A stretch of 6,330 bases of DNA from an uncultured Clostridia bacterium (GTDB taxonomy: Bacteria > Bacillota > Clostridia > UBA1381). A program made the position numbers and the translations under genes. Where the stretch lies: the NCBI GenBank assembly GCA_910585795.1, contig CAJUFV010000209.1, positions 1 to 6,330 on the forward strand. Reading direction: 5' to 3'. The notes below the pieces were generated by a model that worked only from the letters and a program-made list of their open reading frames with translations, had not been told where the DNA came from and ran no database searches. Of this stretch, positions 1-4,345 are shown piece by piece (position 1 is the first letter of the stretch; each line of letters opens with the position of its first letter).

Positions 1-77
1 ATAGGCAAATTGAATTTATTTTGATTTTTTTATTTCTTCAAGGCGAATCCTGATTTTTTAGCCATTTTCAAAATGTA

Positions 78-175
78 TGATGTTCACAAAACATCCTGAA
101 ATGCAAACATTTTACCACGAAATGTAATCATTTTAAGTAAAAATGTAAACATTTCATTCAAAAATGTAAGTCTGA
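78..175. repeat. 21-bp-periodic palindrome array 1
   Basis: Copies of a 14-bp palindrome, AAATGT-AA-ACATTT, start at 99 (AAATGCAAACATTT), 120 (AAATGTAATCATTT) and 141 (perfect), with a left half-site at 162 (AAATGT) and a degenerate copy at 78. Starts are exactly 21 bp apart, which is two helical turns, so the bound proteins would sit on one face of the DNA. The 7-bp linkers are not conserved. This geometry is typical of iterons, partition sites and cooperative operator arrays; the binding protein is not identifiable here. An extra AAATGT half-site at 71-76 is off the 21-bp register. Confidence 0.85.
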
Positions 176-190
176 AATCTCCAAAATCCA

Positions 191-288
191 TTGTTTTTGC
201 AAAAATGATAAAAATGTAAACATTTTATGCAGAAATGTTTGCAAAACACCCTCAAATGTAAACATTTCAGATAAAACTGTAAGAAAAC
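191..288. repeat. 21-bp-periodic palindrome array 2
   Basis: A second set of the same 14-bp palindrome starts at 212 (perfect), 233 (left half AAATGT only), 254 (perfect) and 275 (AACTGT half-site), again exactly 21 bp apart, with a degenerate member at 191. It lies 113 bp after array 1, and the two align site for site: 99/212, 120/233, 141/254, 162/275. By my count about 51 of 72 bases match, including bases in some linkers. That suggests an old duplication of a whole array. In addition, 80-112 matches 235-267 at about 28 of 33 positions. The array ends about 70 bp before the -35 box. Confidence 0.85.
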
Positions 289-359
289 AGGTCAAAAACG
301 CACTAAAATCCACTCTATAAAGCAGATAAAAAAAATAATAAAAAAATACAAAAAAATAC

Positions 360-388
360 TTGACAATTACCGAATGGTAAGTTATAGT
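360..388 (+). promoter_or_regulatory. Strong sigma-A-type early promoter
   Basis: The -35 box TTGACA (360-365) matches consensus fully. It is followed by a 17-bp spacer and a -10 box TATAGT (383-388, one mismatch to TATAAT). A long A-rich tract lies directly upstream. Transcription would start near 395 and run into all the genes of the window. No other position before the downstream genes has a comparable pair of boxes, so this is the best candidate for the single early promoter. An inverted repeat inside the spacer implies repression by a DNA-binding protein. Confidence 0.8.
367..380. promoter_or_regulatory. Putative operator in promoter spacer
   Basis: The bases TTACC-GAAT-GGTAA form a perfect inverted repeat with 5-bp arms, lying entirely between the -35 and -10 boxes. 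A protein bound here would block RNA polymerase. The half-site TTAC recurs in the downstream repeat at 393-419, which suggests that one regulator, such as a phage CI/Cro-type helix-turn-helix protein, binds both. The repressor gene is not in the window, so its identity is inference. Confidence 0.55.
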
Positions 389-392
389 TTTG

Positions 393-419
393 TTACGGAC
401 AAAAAATTACTGTTCGTAA
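393..419. promoter_or_regulatory. Putative second operator at transcription start
   Basis: TTACGGAC (393-400) and GTTCGTAA (412-419) form an inverted repeat with one mismatch and an 11-bp centre. A shorter reading is TTAC-TGTTC-GTAA at 407-419. It overlaps the expected transcription start and early leader. The arms share the TTAC core with the 367-380 site, giving a two-operator layout like that of phage early promoters. A weak RNA hairpin in the leader is an alternative reading. Confidence 0.45.
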
Positions 420-447
420 ATTTTTCTGAAAGGAGTGAACCGAGCCT

Positions 448-582
448 ATGGGCAGGAGGAAAAACAGGCACGAAAAAAGGCTATCCAAGAAAGAGAAGAT
501 AGAACTTTCAATTCAAGCTGCAATGTCGATTGGAACCCTCATTACAGCTATCGCAACATTAGTATCTGCACTCAAATCTTAA
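448..582 (+). CDS. Small basic single-span membrane protein (44 aa)
   Basis: ATG at 448 opens a 44-residue frame ending in TAA at 580-582. The first 20 residues are very basic (MGRRKNRHEKRLSKKEKIEL), and the rest (about 22-42) is a hydrophobic helix containing AAMSIGTLITAIATLVSAL. An AAAGGAG site at 429-435 lies 12 bases upstream, slightly far. The overlapping GTG-initiated frame at 435 would put its start codon inside that site, and only its distal part looks protein-like, so this frame is preferred. A strong hairpin follows 9 bases after the stop. The shape (basic N-terminus plus one membrane helix) resembles proteins annotated as holin-like toxins in Bacillota phages, but I cannot assign that role. 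It is the first gene after the early promoter. Confidence 0.6.
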   Translation: MGRRKNRHEKRLSKKEKIELSIQAAMSIGTLITAIATLVSALKS

Positions 583-591
583 ATAGCCGAA

Positions 592-611
592 CAGGGAGCT
601 TCGGCTCCCTG
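592..611 (+). terminator. UUCG-loop hairpin, probable partial terminator
   Basis: CAGGGAGC (592-599) and GCTCCCTG (604-611) form a perfect 8-bp stem around a TTCG tetraloop, an exceptionally stable RNA hairpin. The following sequence CGTCCTGTTTTC has only a short T run eight bases after the stem. An alternative stem, AACAGG (590-595) with CCTGTT (615-620), would bring the T run next to it. Because genes continue in the same direction without a clear new promoter, it may act as a leaky terminator, an attenuator, or an mRNA-stabilising 3' end for the 44-aa gene. Confidence 0.6.
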
Positions 612-653
612 CGTCCTGTTTTCATTATAATGCTGAAAAGCTCAAATGTCAAT

Positions 654-803
654 ATGAAAATGAGAAATTTTTTGACGTTGTTACTTGCCATCAATGTAAT
701 GATTATGGCAGTAAAGCAGGATGCAATGGCTACTTTGATAGTGATTGCAAATGCAGCAGCATTGCTTATAGCTGTTGTAGTCGGATATTTCATTAGGAGA
801 TAA
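654..803 (+). CDS. Small two-helix membrane protein (49 aa)
   Basis: The product, starting MKMRNFLTLLLAINVMIMAV, is almost entirely hydrophobic: one segment at about residues 5-20, a short polar stretch KQDAM, a second segment at about 24-45, and a basic end FIRR. It is probably an inner-membrane protein with a helical hairpin. No good ribosome binding site precedes ATG 654; an in-frame ATG at 630 (57 aa) and another at 660 are alternatives, also without clear sites. The TAA stop is immediately followed by the ribosome binding site of the next gene, so the two are probably co-transcribed. Family and function are not recognised. Confidence 0.5.
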   Translation: MKMRNFLTLLLAINVMIMAVKQDAMATLIVIANAAALLIAVVVGYFIRR

Positions 804-814
804 GGAGAATTGAT

Positions 815-1204
815 ATGAAAAATGCAGAAGAATTGTATACTGTAAAGCCTACATTCGAGGTTAAAGTTACAGGAGAAGACATTGACGATATTATGGTCGG
901 CGCACTTGAAGGCGGCATCACATATTGGTGCAGAAAAGCTGAGGTTGTCGGAGATTATCTTGGAGAGTATGCAAGCGACCAGATAAGCAGAGGAGGAGAA
1001 CTGATTCTTTTTGACAGTGATGGCGAGTGGAAACACACGCTTAATAAAGAAAAGTTTCTCAAAGGTCTTCGGATGTATTTTGAAAACAAAGGACCGTATG
1101 AAATTAGAGACGGTAACGGAGGAATAGACTGTTGCCTAGTTGATGCGGTTGTTGCCGATATGATTATCCAATATGCCATCTTTGATGATGTTATATACGG
1201 ATGA
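815..1204 (+). CDS. Conserved phage protein of unknown function (129 aa)
   Basis: ATG 815 follows AAGGAG (802-807) by 7 bases. The protein is soluble and acidic. A stretch FEVKVTGEDIDDIMVGAL (residues 14-31) leads into EGGITYWCRK (32-41), and the C-terminus ends DMIIQYAIFDDVIYG. From memory, this combination (ITYWC, then a GGELILFD-like strand, then an IIQYA...VYG end) recurs in small proteins of clostridial phages and prophages, but I know of no tested function. No nuclease, helicase or metal-binding motif is visible. It sits between a membrane protein and two cysteine-rich proteins in the operon. It is surely a real gene from length, start signal and composition. Confidence 0.88.
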   Translation: MKNAEELYTVKPTFEVKVTGEDIDDIMVGALEGGITYWCRKAEVVGDYLGEYASDQISRGGELILFDSDGEWKHTLNKEKFLKGLRMYFENKGPYEIRDGNGGIDCCLVDAVVADMIIQYAIFDDVIYG

Positions 1205-1219
1205 AAAAGAGGGTGAATT

Positions 1220-1423
1220 ATGGCTGAAGATTTAACGTGCGTAATGTGTGGAAGCGAAATTGATTCTCCGGTTTTGGTACAAATGATGTGGCTTCTTCCG
1301 GATGAAGAACGTGCAATCACAGTCGGTACGTCATTACACAAAGTATGTACCGGCTGTGCAGAAAAGGTAAAGGAGTTACTTGAAGGGAGAGTGGAACGAA
1401 ATGGGGAAGAAGAAAATCAGTAA
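1220..1423 (+). CDS. Small zinc-ribbon-like protein (67 aa)
   Basis: ATG 1220 is preceded by a GAGGGTG purine run a few bases upstream. Two CxxC knuckles, C7-x2-C10 and C43-x2-C46, are separated by 32 residues, with His40 nearby. This is the pattern of a four-cysteine zinc site, and the protein is small enough that this site would be its fold. The C-terminal 18 residues are charged and probably disordered or helical. The end overlaps the start of the next gene by 23 bases, implying translational coupling. Specific function is unknown; nucleic-acid or protein binding is the usual role of such ribbons. Confidence 0.8.
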   Translation: MAEDLTCVMCGSEIDSPVLVQMMWLLPDEERAITVGTSLHKVCTGCAEKVKELLEGRVERNGEEENQ

Positions 1424-1652
1424 GATTGCTGCTATGCACAGAGAGTACGGACAGAACGAAGGCTCTATATGCCGGAACTGCTGCAATTTCTGTACGCATC
1501 AGAGCGAAAGCAGCACAAGCAACAAATGCAGGGCATACGGTATAACAGATTCGTATGATACGGATTGGAAATGGAATTATACCGGATGTGGCTTGTATAA
1601 TACGCCGTTTAATGAAACGGCAGGTGTTCCATTGATTGAAAAAAGAAAATGA
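1401..1652 (+). CDS. Cysteine-rich phage protein (83 aa)
   Basis: I take ATG 1401 (MGKKKISKIAAMHREYG), with GGGAG about 11 bases upstream, over the weaker TTG at 1380. Six cysteines lie at residues 24, 27, 28, 31, 43 and 63 in the pattern CRNCCNFC...KCRAYG...DTDWKW...CGLYN. They could bind zinc or an iron-sulfur cluster through a C24/C27(28)/C43/C63 set. From memory, similar C-x2-C...KCxAYG...DW...CGL proteins are common in clostridial prophages, without an assigned function. The start lies inside the previous gene, so the two are probably translationally coupled. Confidence 0.8.
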   Translation: MGKKKISKIAAMHREYGQNEGSICRNCCNFCTHQSESSTSNKCRAYGITDSYDTDWKWNYTGCGLYNTPFNETAGVPLIEKRK

Positions 1653-1671
1653 TATACAGGAGGAATTTGAA

Positions 1672-2214
1672 ATGAAAAAGGTTTTAGTTATATTGGCAAT
1701 GGTATTTTCTATGTTTGGAAGTGCTGCATCGGCAGCAGGTGCTATGTATGTTACATATACTTCGTTAGGAGTGCCGGATATGAACAGCTCGTTTAAAACG
1801 TATATGGACTATCGCTGTATTACTGATGTAAGCAGTCCTCAGTATAAATATATACAGGATTGGGGATGGAGCGACAGTAATGGGTTTATGAGAGCAAAAG
1901 GAGAGACGGACCTCGGTGTTCCGGATGATTATTATATGATTGCTATGGGAAGCCGATATGGAACAGGCATCGGTACAAAATACAGAATCACGACCAATAC
2001 CGGAAACGTGTTTTACGCTGTCTTATGCGACCAGAAATCAGATTACGATACTGATTCTACTCACACGTTCGGCAGAAATAACGACATCGTTGAATTCATT
2101 GTAGATACAAGACAGCTCAATCGTGATGTAAAGGTTATGGGAAGTGCAAACGTATATATGCCGCTTAACGGTAAAATTGTATCGGTTGAACGTATTGATT
2201 TTGTGGAGGAGTAA
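1672..2214 (+). CDS. Secreted protein with signal peptide (180 aa)
   Basis: ATG 1672 lies 8 bases after a perfect AGGAGG (1658-1663); the in-frame ATG at 1636 lacks a site and would bury the signal peptide. Residues 1-21 are a classical Sec signal: MKK, a hydrophobic core, then ASA before a probable cleavage at A21-A22. The mature part contains VPDMNSSFKTYMDYR (35-49), a central YYMIAMGSRYGTGIG...YRITTNTGNVF segment (88-115) and DIVEFIVDT (138-146). The order of a Gly-rich strand, a TNTGN turn, a D-x-K-x-D...D segment and VEFIVD recalls small double-psi beta-barrel domains (3D/RlpA-like), but the catalytic residues are not evident, so this is tentative. It has no obvious membrane anchor. A secreted protein inside an early phage operon is unusual and suggests a cell-surface role such as exclusion or wall modification. 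Confidence 0.85.
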   Translation: MKKVLVILAMVFSMFGSAASAAGAMYVTYTSLGVPDMNSSFKTYMDYRCITDVSSPQYKYIQDWGWSDSNGFMRAKGETDLGVPDDYYMIAMGSRYGTGIGTKYRITTNTGNVFYAVLCDQKSDYDTDSTHTFGRNNDIVEFIVDTRQLNRDVKVMGSANVYMPLNGKIVSVERIDFVEE

Positions 2215-2219
2215 GGATA

Positions 2220-2444
2220 ATGAAAAATAAAGTAAAACTGCCTGTATTGATTGTAATGCTTGCGTTAGGGATATTGTGCGTTTACGGTTCGGCGACAGTG
2301 ACAACGTATGTTACAAAAACAGCAATACAGCAAGCGGTATTTGAAACAATTTCAGATTTTAAAACAGAAACAGGACAATATCCTAATTGGTTTGTTGAGT
2401 GGCTGAATACGATTTATATACAAGAACATACAAAGGAGGAATAG
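2220..2444 (+). CDS. Small single-span membrane protein (74 aa)
   Basis: It starts 5 bases after the stop of the secreted-protein gene, with a purine-rich GGAGGAGTAAGGA region upstream. Residues 1-6 are basic (MKNKVK), 7-23 form one hydrophobic helix, and the remaining about 50 residues are polar with an aromatic end (YPNWFVEWLNTIYIQ). It is probably anchored by its N-terminus with the C-terminal part outside the membrane. No lipobox fits Cys20. The tight junction with the secreted-protein gene suggests that the two act together at the envelope, which is inference. Family not recognised. Confidence 0.75.
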   Translation: MKNKVKLPVLIVMLALGILCVYGSATVTTYVTKTAIQQAVFETISDFKTETGQYPNWFVEWLNTIYIQEHTKEE

Positions 2445-2450
2445 AAGGCA

Positions 2451-2660
2451 ATGAAAGATATATTAAATGTTATTGATTCGCTACAGGAAAATTATAAAAA
2501 ACTGTTTGATGAAAAAAAGATAACAAAAAAAGCAATATGCGATTTGTGTATACCATTCCGCGATAAATATTCTTTAACTGATTTACAAACTCTGAGAATT
2601 GCACGAAAAGAGATGGACATTTCAGAAATAGCTTTTATTTTTGGGGATAAGGAGGGCTAA
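2451..2660 (+). CDS. Small helical phage protein (69 aa)
   Basis: ATG 2451 follows AAAGGAGG (2432-2439) by 11 bases, with a second AGAAGG closer. The protein is predicted to be mostly helical and charged, containing KKAICDLCIPFRDKYSLTDL (residues 26-45) and then LRIARKEMDISEI. From memory, the core 'DL-IPFRDKY-LTDLQ-L-IAR' recurs in short proteins of Bacillota phages of unknown function. A small helix-turn-helix fold is possible, but no DNA-binding motif can be claimed. The stop is 2 bases before the next ATG, so translation is probably coupled. Confidence 0.75.
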   Translation: MKDILNVIDSLQENYKKLFDEKKITKKAICDLCIPFRDKYSLTDLQTLRIARKEMDISEIAFIFGDKEG

Positions 2661-2662
2661 CA

Positions 2663-2884
2663 ATGAGCGAAAAATGGATAGATGTACAAGACCGTTTACC
2701 AGAGGTCGAAGTGTTGGTTCTGCTATATATAGAGCGTAATTATAGAAATGGTAACGAATATTTAGAAATGGTGACAGGGCGATACAGCGATACATATAAA
2801 ACATTTTTCGGAAACGGAATATTGCCTGTTGAAAATGTTACGCATTGGCAACCGTTGCAAAAGTCCCCCGTAAGCGAGGTGTAG
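2663..2884 (+). CDS. DUF551 domain protein (73 aa)
   Basis: ATG 2663 follows AAGGAGGG (2649-2656) by 6 bases. The N-terminal KWIDVQDRLPE (residues 4-14), the VLVLLYIE strand, and the C-terminal VTHWQPLQKSP match the short DUF551 domain, which is widespread in phage and prophage accessory regions. Its function is unknown. The length fits the family. The frame stays open for 20 codons after its TAG, ending just before rusA (see 2885-2949). Confidence 0.85.
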   Translation: MSEKWIDVQDRLPEVEVLVLLYIERNYRNGNEYLEMVTGRYSDTYKTFFGNGILPVENVTHWQPLQKSPVSEV

Positions 2885-2949
2885 GGTATATATGGCGACA
2901 GCGGTATTGATGATACGGAGCTAGAAAAAATAATGCAGGGGAGAATGTA
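2885..2949 (+). other. Short gap with open frame continuing from DUF551
   Basis: Between the DUF551 stop and rusA, the DUF551 frame stays open and encodes GIYGDSGIDDTELEKIMQGRM before TAA at 2948 region. This is acidic, amphipathic and protein-like, and no start codon with a ribosome binding site opens it. It could be the old C-terminus of DUF551 cut off by the TAG, or the tail of a deleted neighbour. The distal part also carries the AGGGGAG ribosome binding site of rusA (about 2937-2943). Confidence 0.35.
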
Positions 2950-3396
2950 ATGATTATTTTTACTATAGACGGTGAGCCGAAAGGAAAAGGCAGACCGCGT
3001 TTTACTAAAAGCGGTAATACATATACGCCGAAGGAAACATCGGAATATGAAACTCTTGCGGCAATAGCATATAAGAGTAAAAGCAAGGGCGAATATTTTG
3101 ACAAGGATGTGCAGATTCGCATGGTGATTGTGGCATATTATAGCATACCCAAAACGGTAAGTAAAAAAAAGTGCGAACAAATGGTGTTAACTGAAATCAG
3201 GCCGCAGAAAAAACCTGATTTGGATAATGTAATAAAAATTATTATGGATGCGCTCAATGGTGTGGCATATCATGATGACGCGCAAATTGTATCAGTAGAA
3301 GCGCATAAATTTTATTCACTGCATCCGAGGGTTGAGGTTGCGGTAGGAAGTATTGGAGAAGAGATACATAATGGACATAGAACAAAAGGCATTTGA
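2950..3396 (+). CDS. rusA: RusA-family Holliday junction resolvase (148 aa)
   Basis: RusA-type endonucleases resolve four-way DNA junctions as metal-dependent homodimers; phages use them in recombination and in clearing branched DNA. The N-terminal FTIDGEPKGKGRPRF (residues 4-18) is the typical opening strand and basic loop. The catalytic core KKPDLDNVIKIIMDALNG carries Asp90, Asp92, Lys96 and Asp100, followed by HDD (108-110), covering the acidic residues and lysine expected of the family. Length is slightly above the roughly 120 of E. coli RusA. The last 13 residues (EEIHNGHRTKGI region) look unlike the family and run into a recombination scar, so the C-terminus may have been replaced. A good AGGGGAG site lies upstream. 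Confidence 0.95.
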   Translation: MIIFTIDGEPKGKGRPRFTKSGNTYTPKETSEYETLAAIAYKSKSKGEYFDKDVQIRMVIVAYYSIPKTVSKKKCEQMVLTEIRPQKKPDLDNVIKIIMDALNGVAYHDDAQIVSVEAHKFYSLHPRVEVAVGSIGEEIHNGHRTKGI

Positions 3397-3464
3397 GCGA
3401 TTACAGCTGGGAGATTATCGGCAATATCCACGACAATCCCGAATTGCTGGAGGTGTCAAATTGA
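3371..3464 (+). pseudogene. Recombination scar: gene 5' stub joined to yopX 3' end
   Basis: Positions 3415-3464 match the last 50 bases of the intact yopX (4095-4144) at 42 of 50, with the first 22 identical and most differences synonymous. In the yopX frame they read WEIIGNIHDNPELLEVSN then TGA. This frame has no start. Just upstream, ATG 3371 with GGAGAAGAG 7 bases before it opens another frame, MDIEQKAFERLQLG, that enters the yopX tail out of frame and ends as a meaningless 53-aa ORF at 3532. The simplest reading is a deletion that joined the beginning of one lost gene to the end of a second yopX copy. The stub is too short to identify. Confidence 0.7.
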
Positions 3465-3497
3465 AATCAGTATTACTAAGCATAAGGAGTGATAAAT

Positions 3498-3680
3498 ATG
3501 CCGATATGCAGAATATGCGGAGCGGAGTTTGAGAAAGGAGGACTTACAATGAATAGAAAACTTAGTTTATACATAGCAAGCAGATTGTTGAAAATTATAG
3601 GAGTATTGTTTGACGCAGTGGCTGAAATGTTTTGGTGGCTATGGGATAAGACAAGCACTATAGGTGATTGGTGCTATTGA
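3498..3680 (+). CDS. Small membrane-associated protein with CxxC start (60 aa)
   Basis: Two starts are credible in one frame. ATG 3498 (AAGGAG at 3484-3489, 8 bases) gives 60 residues beginning MPICRICGAEFEKGG, a lone CxxC knuckle. ATG 3549 (AAAGGAGG at 3534-3541, 7 bases) gives 43 residues, MNRKLSLYIASRLLKIIGVL onward, with a hydrophobic/aromatic segment containing FWWLWDKT and the end DWCY. The second has the stronger site, which lies in a leader nearly identical to that of yopX. The longer form may be an in-frame join of a truncated zinc ribbon gene to the 43-aa gene. Function unknown. Confidence 0.6.
   Translation: MPICRICGAEFEKGGLTMNRKLSLYIASRLLKIIGVLFDAVAEMFWWLWDKTSTIGDWCY
3538..3557 (+). 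repeat. Duplicated gene leader, copy 1
   Basis: These 20 bases, GAGGACTTACAATGAATAGA, cover part of the ribosome binding site, the ATG at 3549 and the first codons (Met-Asn-Arg). They are identical to 3723-3742 at the start of yopX. The flanks differ beyond a few bases. It is a likely homology patch for gene swapping. Confidence 0.8.
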
Positions 3681-3722
3681 AAAAAAGACGTGTTAATGCG
3701 TAATTATTATAAAAAAAAGAGA

Positions 3723-3742
3723 GAGGACTTACAATGAATAGA
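3723..3742 (+). repeat. Duplicated gene leader, copy 2 (yopX start)
   Basis: Identical to 3538-3557: it spans the yopX ribosome binding site, ATG 3734 and codons 2-3. Together with the yopX tail at 3415-3464, it shows that both ends of the yopX unit have partial copies just upstream. Confidence 0.8.
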
Positions 3743-4144
3743 GAAATATTGTTTCGCGGTAAGCATGTAGATAATGGCGAGTGGGTATACGGACTGCCGA
3801 GTTATGATACGGATGGATATGTTACAGAAATATCAGCATACAAAGGTTTAGGTTGTAGTAGAGCGTATATGGTTATCCCAGAAACAGTCGGACAGTACAC
3901 AGGCAAGGACGATAAGAACGGCAGGAAGATATTTGAGGGGGACATGGTGAAAACTAAGAAATACGGAAAAGTCATAGGGCATACAAATGTTAATGATTAT
4001 GACGTTTTCAAGGTTACTTATGAACCGGCTGTTTTTAGGCTAACAAATAACAATAGAGGATTTGAACTTGTTGGAATCGGTACTGATTATGAGGTTATCG
4101 GCAATATCCACGACAACCCTGAATTATTGGAGGCATCAGAATGA
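3734..4144 (+). CDS. yopX: YopX family protein (136 aa)
   Basis: YopX proteins are small phage proteins, named after a gene of Bacillus prophage SPbeta, with no established biochemical role. All hallmark segments are present: EILFRGKHVDNGEWVYG (residues 4-20), VIPETVGQYTGKDDKNGRKI (47-66) followed by FEGD, and the terminal YEVIGNIHDNPELLE (118-132). The length is normal, so the gene looks intact. GAGAGG at 3721-3726 is 7 bases before the ATG. The TGA overlaps the next ATG (ATGA at 4141), implying coupling. A tail fragment of another copy lies at 3415-3464. Confidence 0.93.
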   Translation: MNREILFRGKHVDNGEWVYGLPSYDTDGYVTEISAYKGLGCSRAYMVIPETVGQYTGKDDKNGRKIFEGDMVKTKKYGKVIGHTNVNDYDVFKVTYEPAVFRLTNNNRGFELVGIGTDYEVIGNIHDNPELLEASE

Positions 4145-4329
4145 ATAAAAAAGAGTTTGCACAATGGATTTATGAAAACTACACCATAGACGAAAAACCT
4201 ATGGCGAGAGAGCTGCTCGAAAACGTACTTGATGAAGCCGAAGGTATGAGCGAAGAAGAACAGTACAGATATTTAAGCAGAATGATACCGCAAGTACCGG
4301 ATAGCATTATAAGAAAAGTGTGTTATTAG
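4141..4329 (+). CDS. Small acidic helical protein (62 aa)
   Basis: It begins at the ATGA overlap with yopX, with GGAGG at 4129-4133 inside the end of yopX. The protein is acidic and helical: MNKKEFAQWIYENYTIDEKP, then a Glu-rich helix (RELLENVLDEAEGMSEEEQ), then YRYLSRMIPQVPDSIIRKV. No cysteine knuckle, membrane segment or catalytic motif is visible. From memory, the WIYENYTID start and the MIPQVP end occur together in short clostridial phage proteins without a known function. It is probably a translationally coupled partner of yopX. Confidence 0.8.
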   Translation: MNKKEFAQWIYENYTIDEKPMARELLENVLDEAEGMSEEEQYRYLSRMIPQVPDSIIRKVCY

Positions 4330-4345
4330 ACAAGGAGTGTTATAA

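Larger units (their letters stand above)
1..359. other. Gene-free AT-rich leader region
   Basis: No open frame here has both a plausible start and a ribosome binding site. The stretch holds the two 21-bp-periodic palindrome arrays described separately and, at about 322-358, an A-rich tract directly upstream of the -35 box that could act as a promoter UP element or as a melting region. Positions 3-53 read as a 16-codon open tail ending in TGA and could be the 3' end of a gene entering from the left, but nothing else supports this. A divergently transcribed regulator could lie to the left of the window. Confidence 0.6.

Noticed and set aside
99..283. Regularly repeated short sequence that could suggest a CRISPR array
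   Set aside because: The period is only 21 bp with 7-bp linkers, and each repeat is a 14-bp palindrome. CRISPR spacers are about 25-40 bp, and no cas gene is present.
1..434. DnaA boxes that would confirm an origin
   Set aside because: I looked for TTATCCACA-like sequences on both strands and found none close; TTACCACGA at 112-120 has too many mismatches. The origin idea rests only on the repeat geometry.
626..631. TATAAT resembling a -10 box before the 49-aa gene
   Set aside because: No -35-like hexamer lies 16-18 bases upstream (the position falls in the GC-rich hairpin), and there is no extended -10 TG.
435..803. One 122-aa gene from GTG 435 through to 803
   Set aside because: Its GTG lies within the ribosome binding site, its middle part translates the hairpin at 592-611, and two separate small membrane-protein frames explain the region better.
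572..1036. Long open frame on the minus strand (154 codons), and others such as 2740-3180 and 4273-4671
   Set aside because: They lie opposite well-supported plus-strand genes with ribosome binding sites, encode low-complexity Ser/Ile/Phe-rich sequence, and have no start signals of their own.
2220..2444. Lipoprotein reading of the 74-aa membrane protein through Cys20
   Set aside because: The residues before the cysteine (G-I-L) do not fit the lipobox, where the -1 position should be Gly, Ala or Ser.
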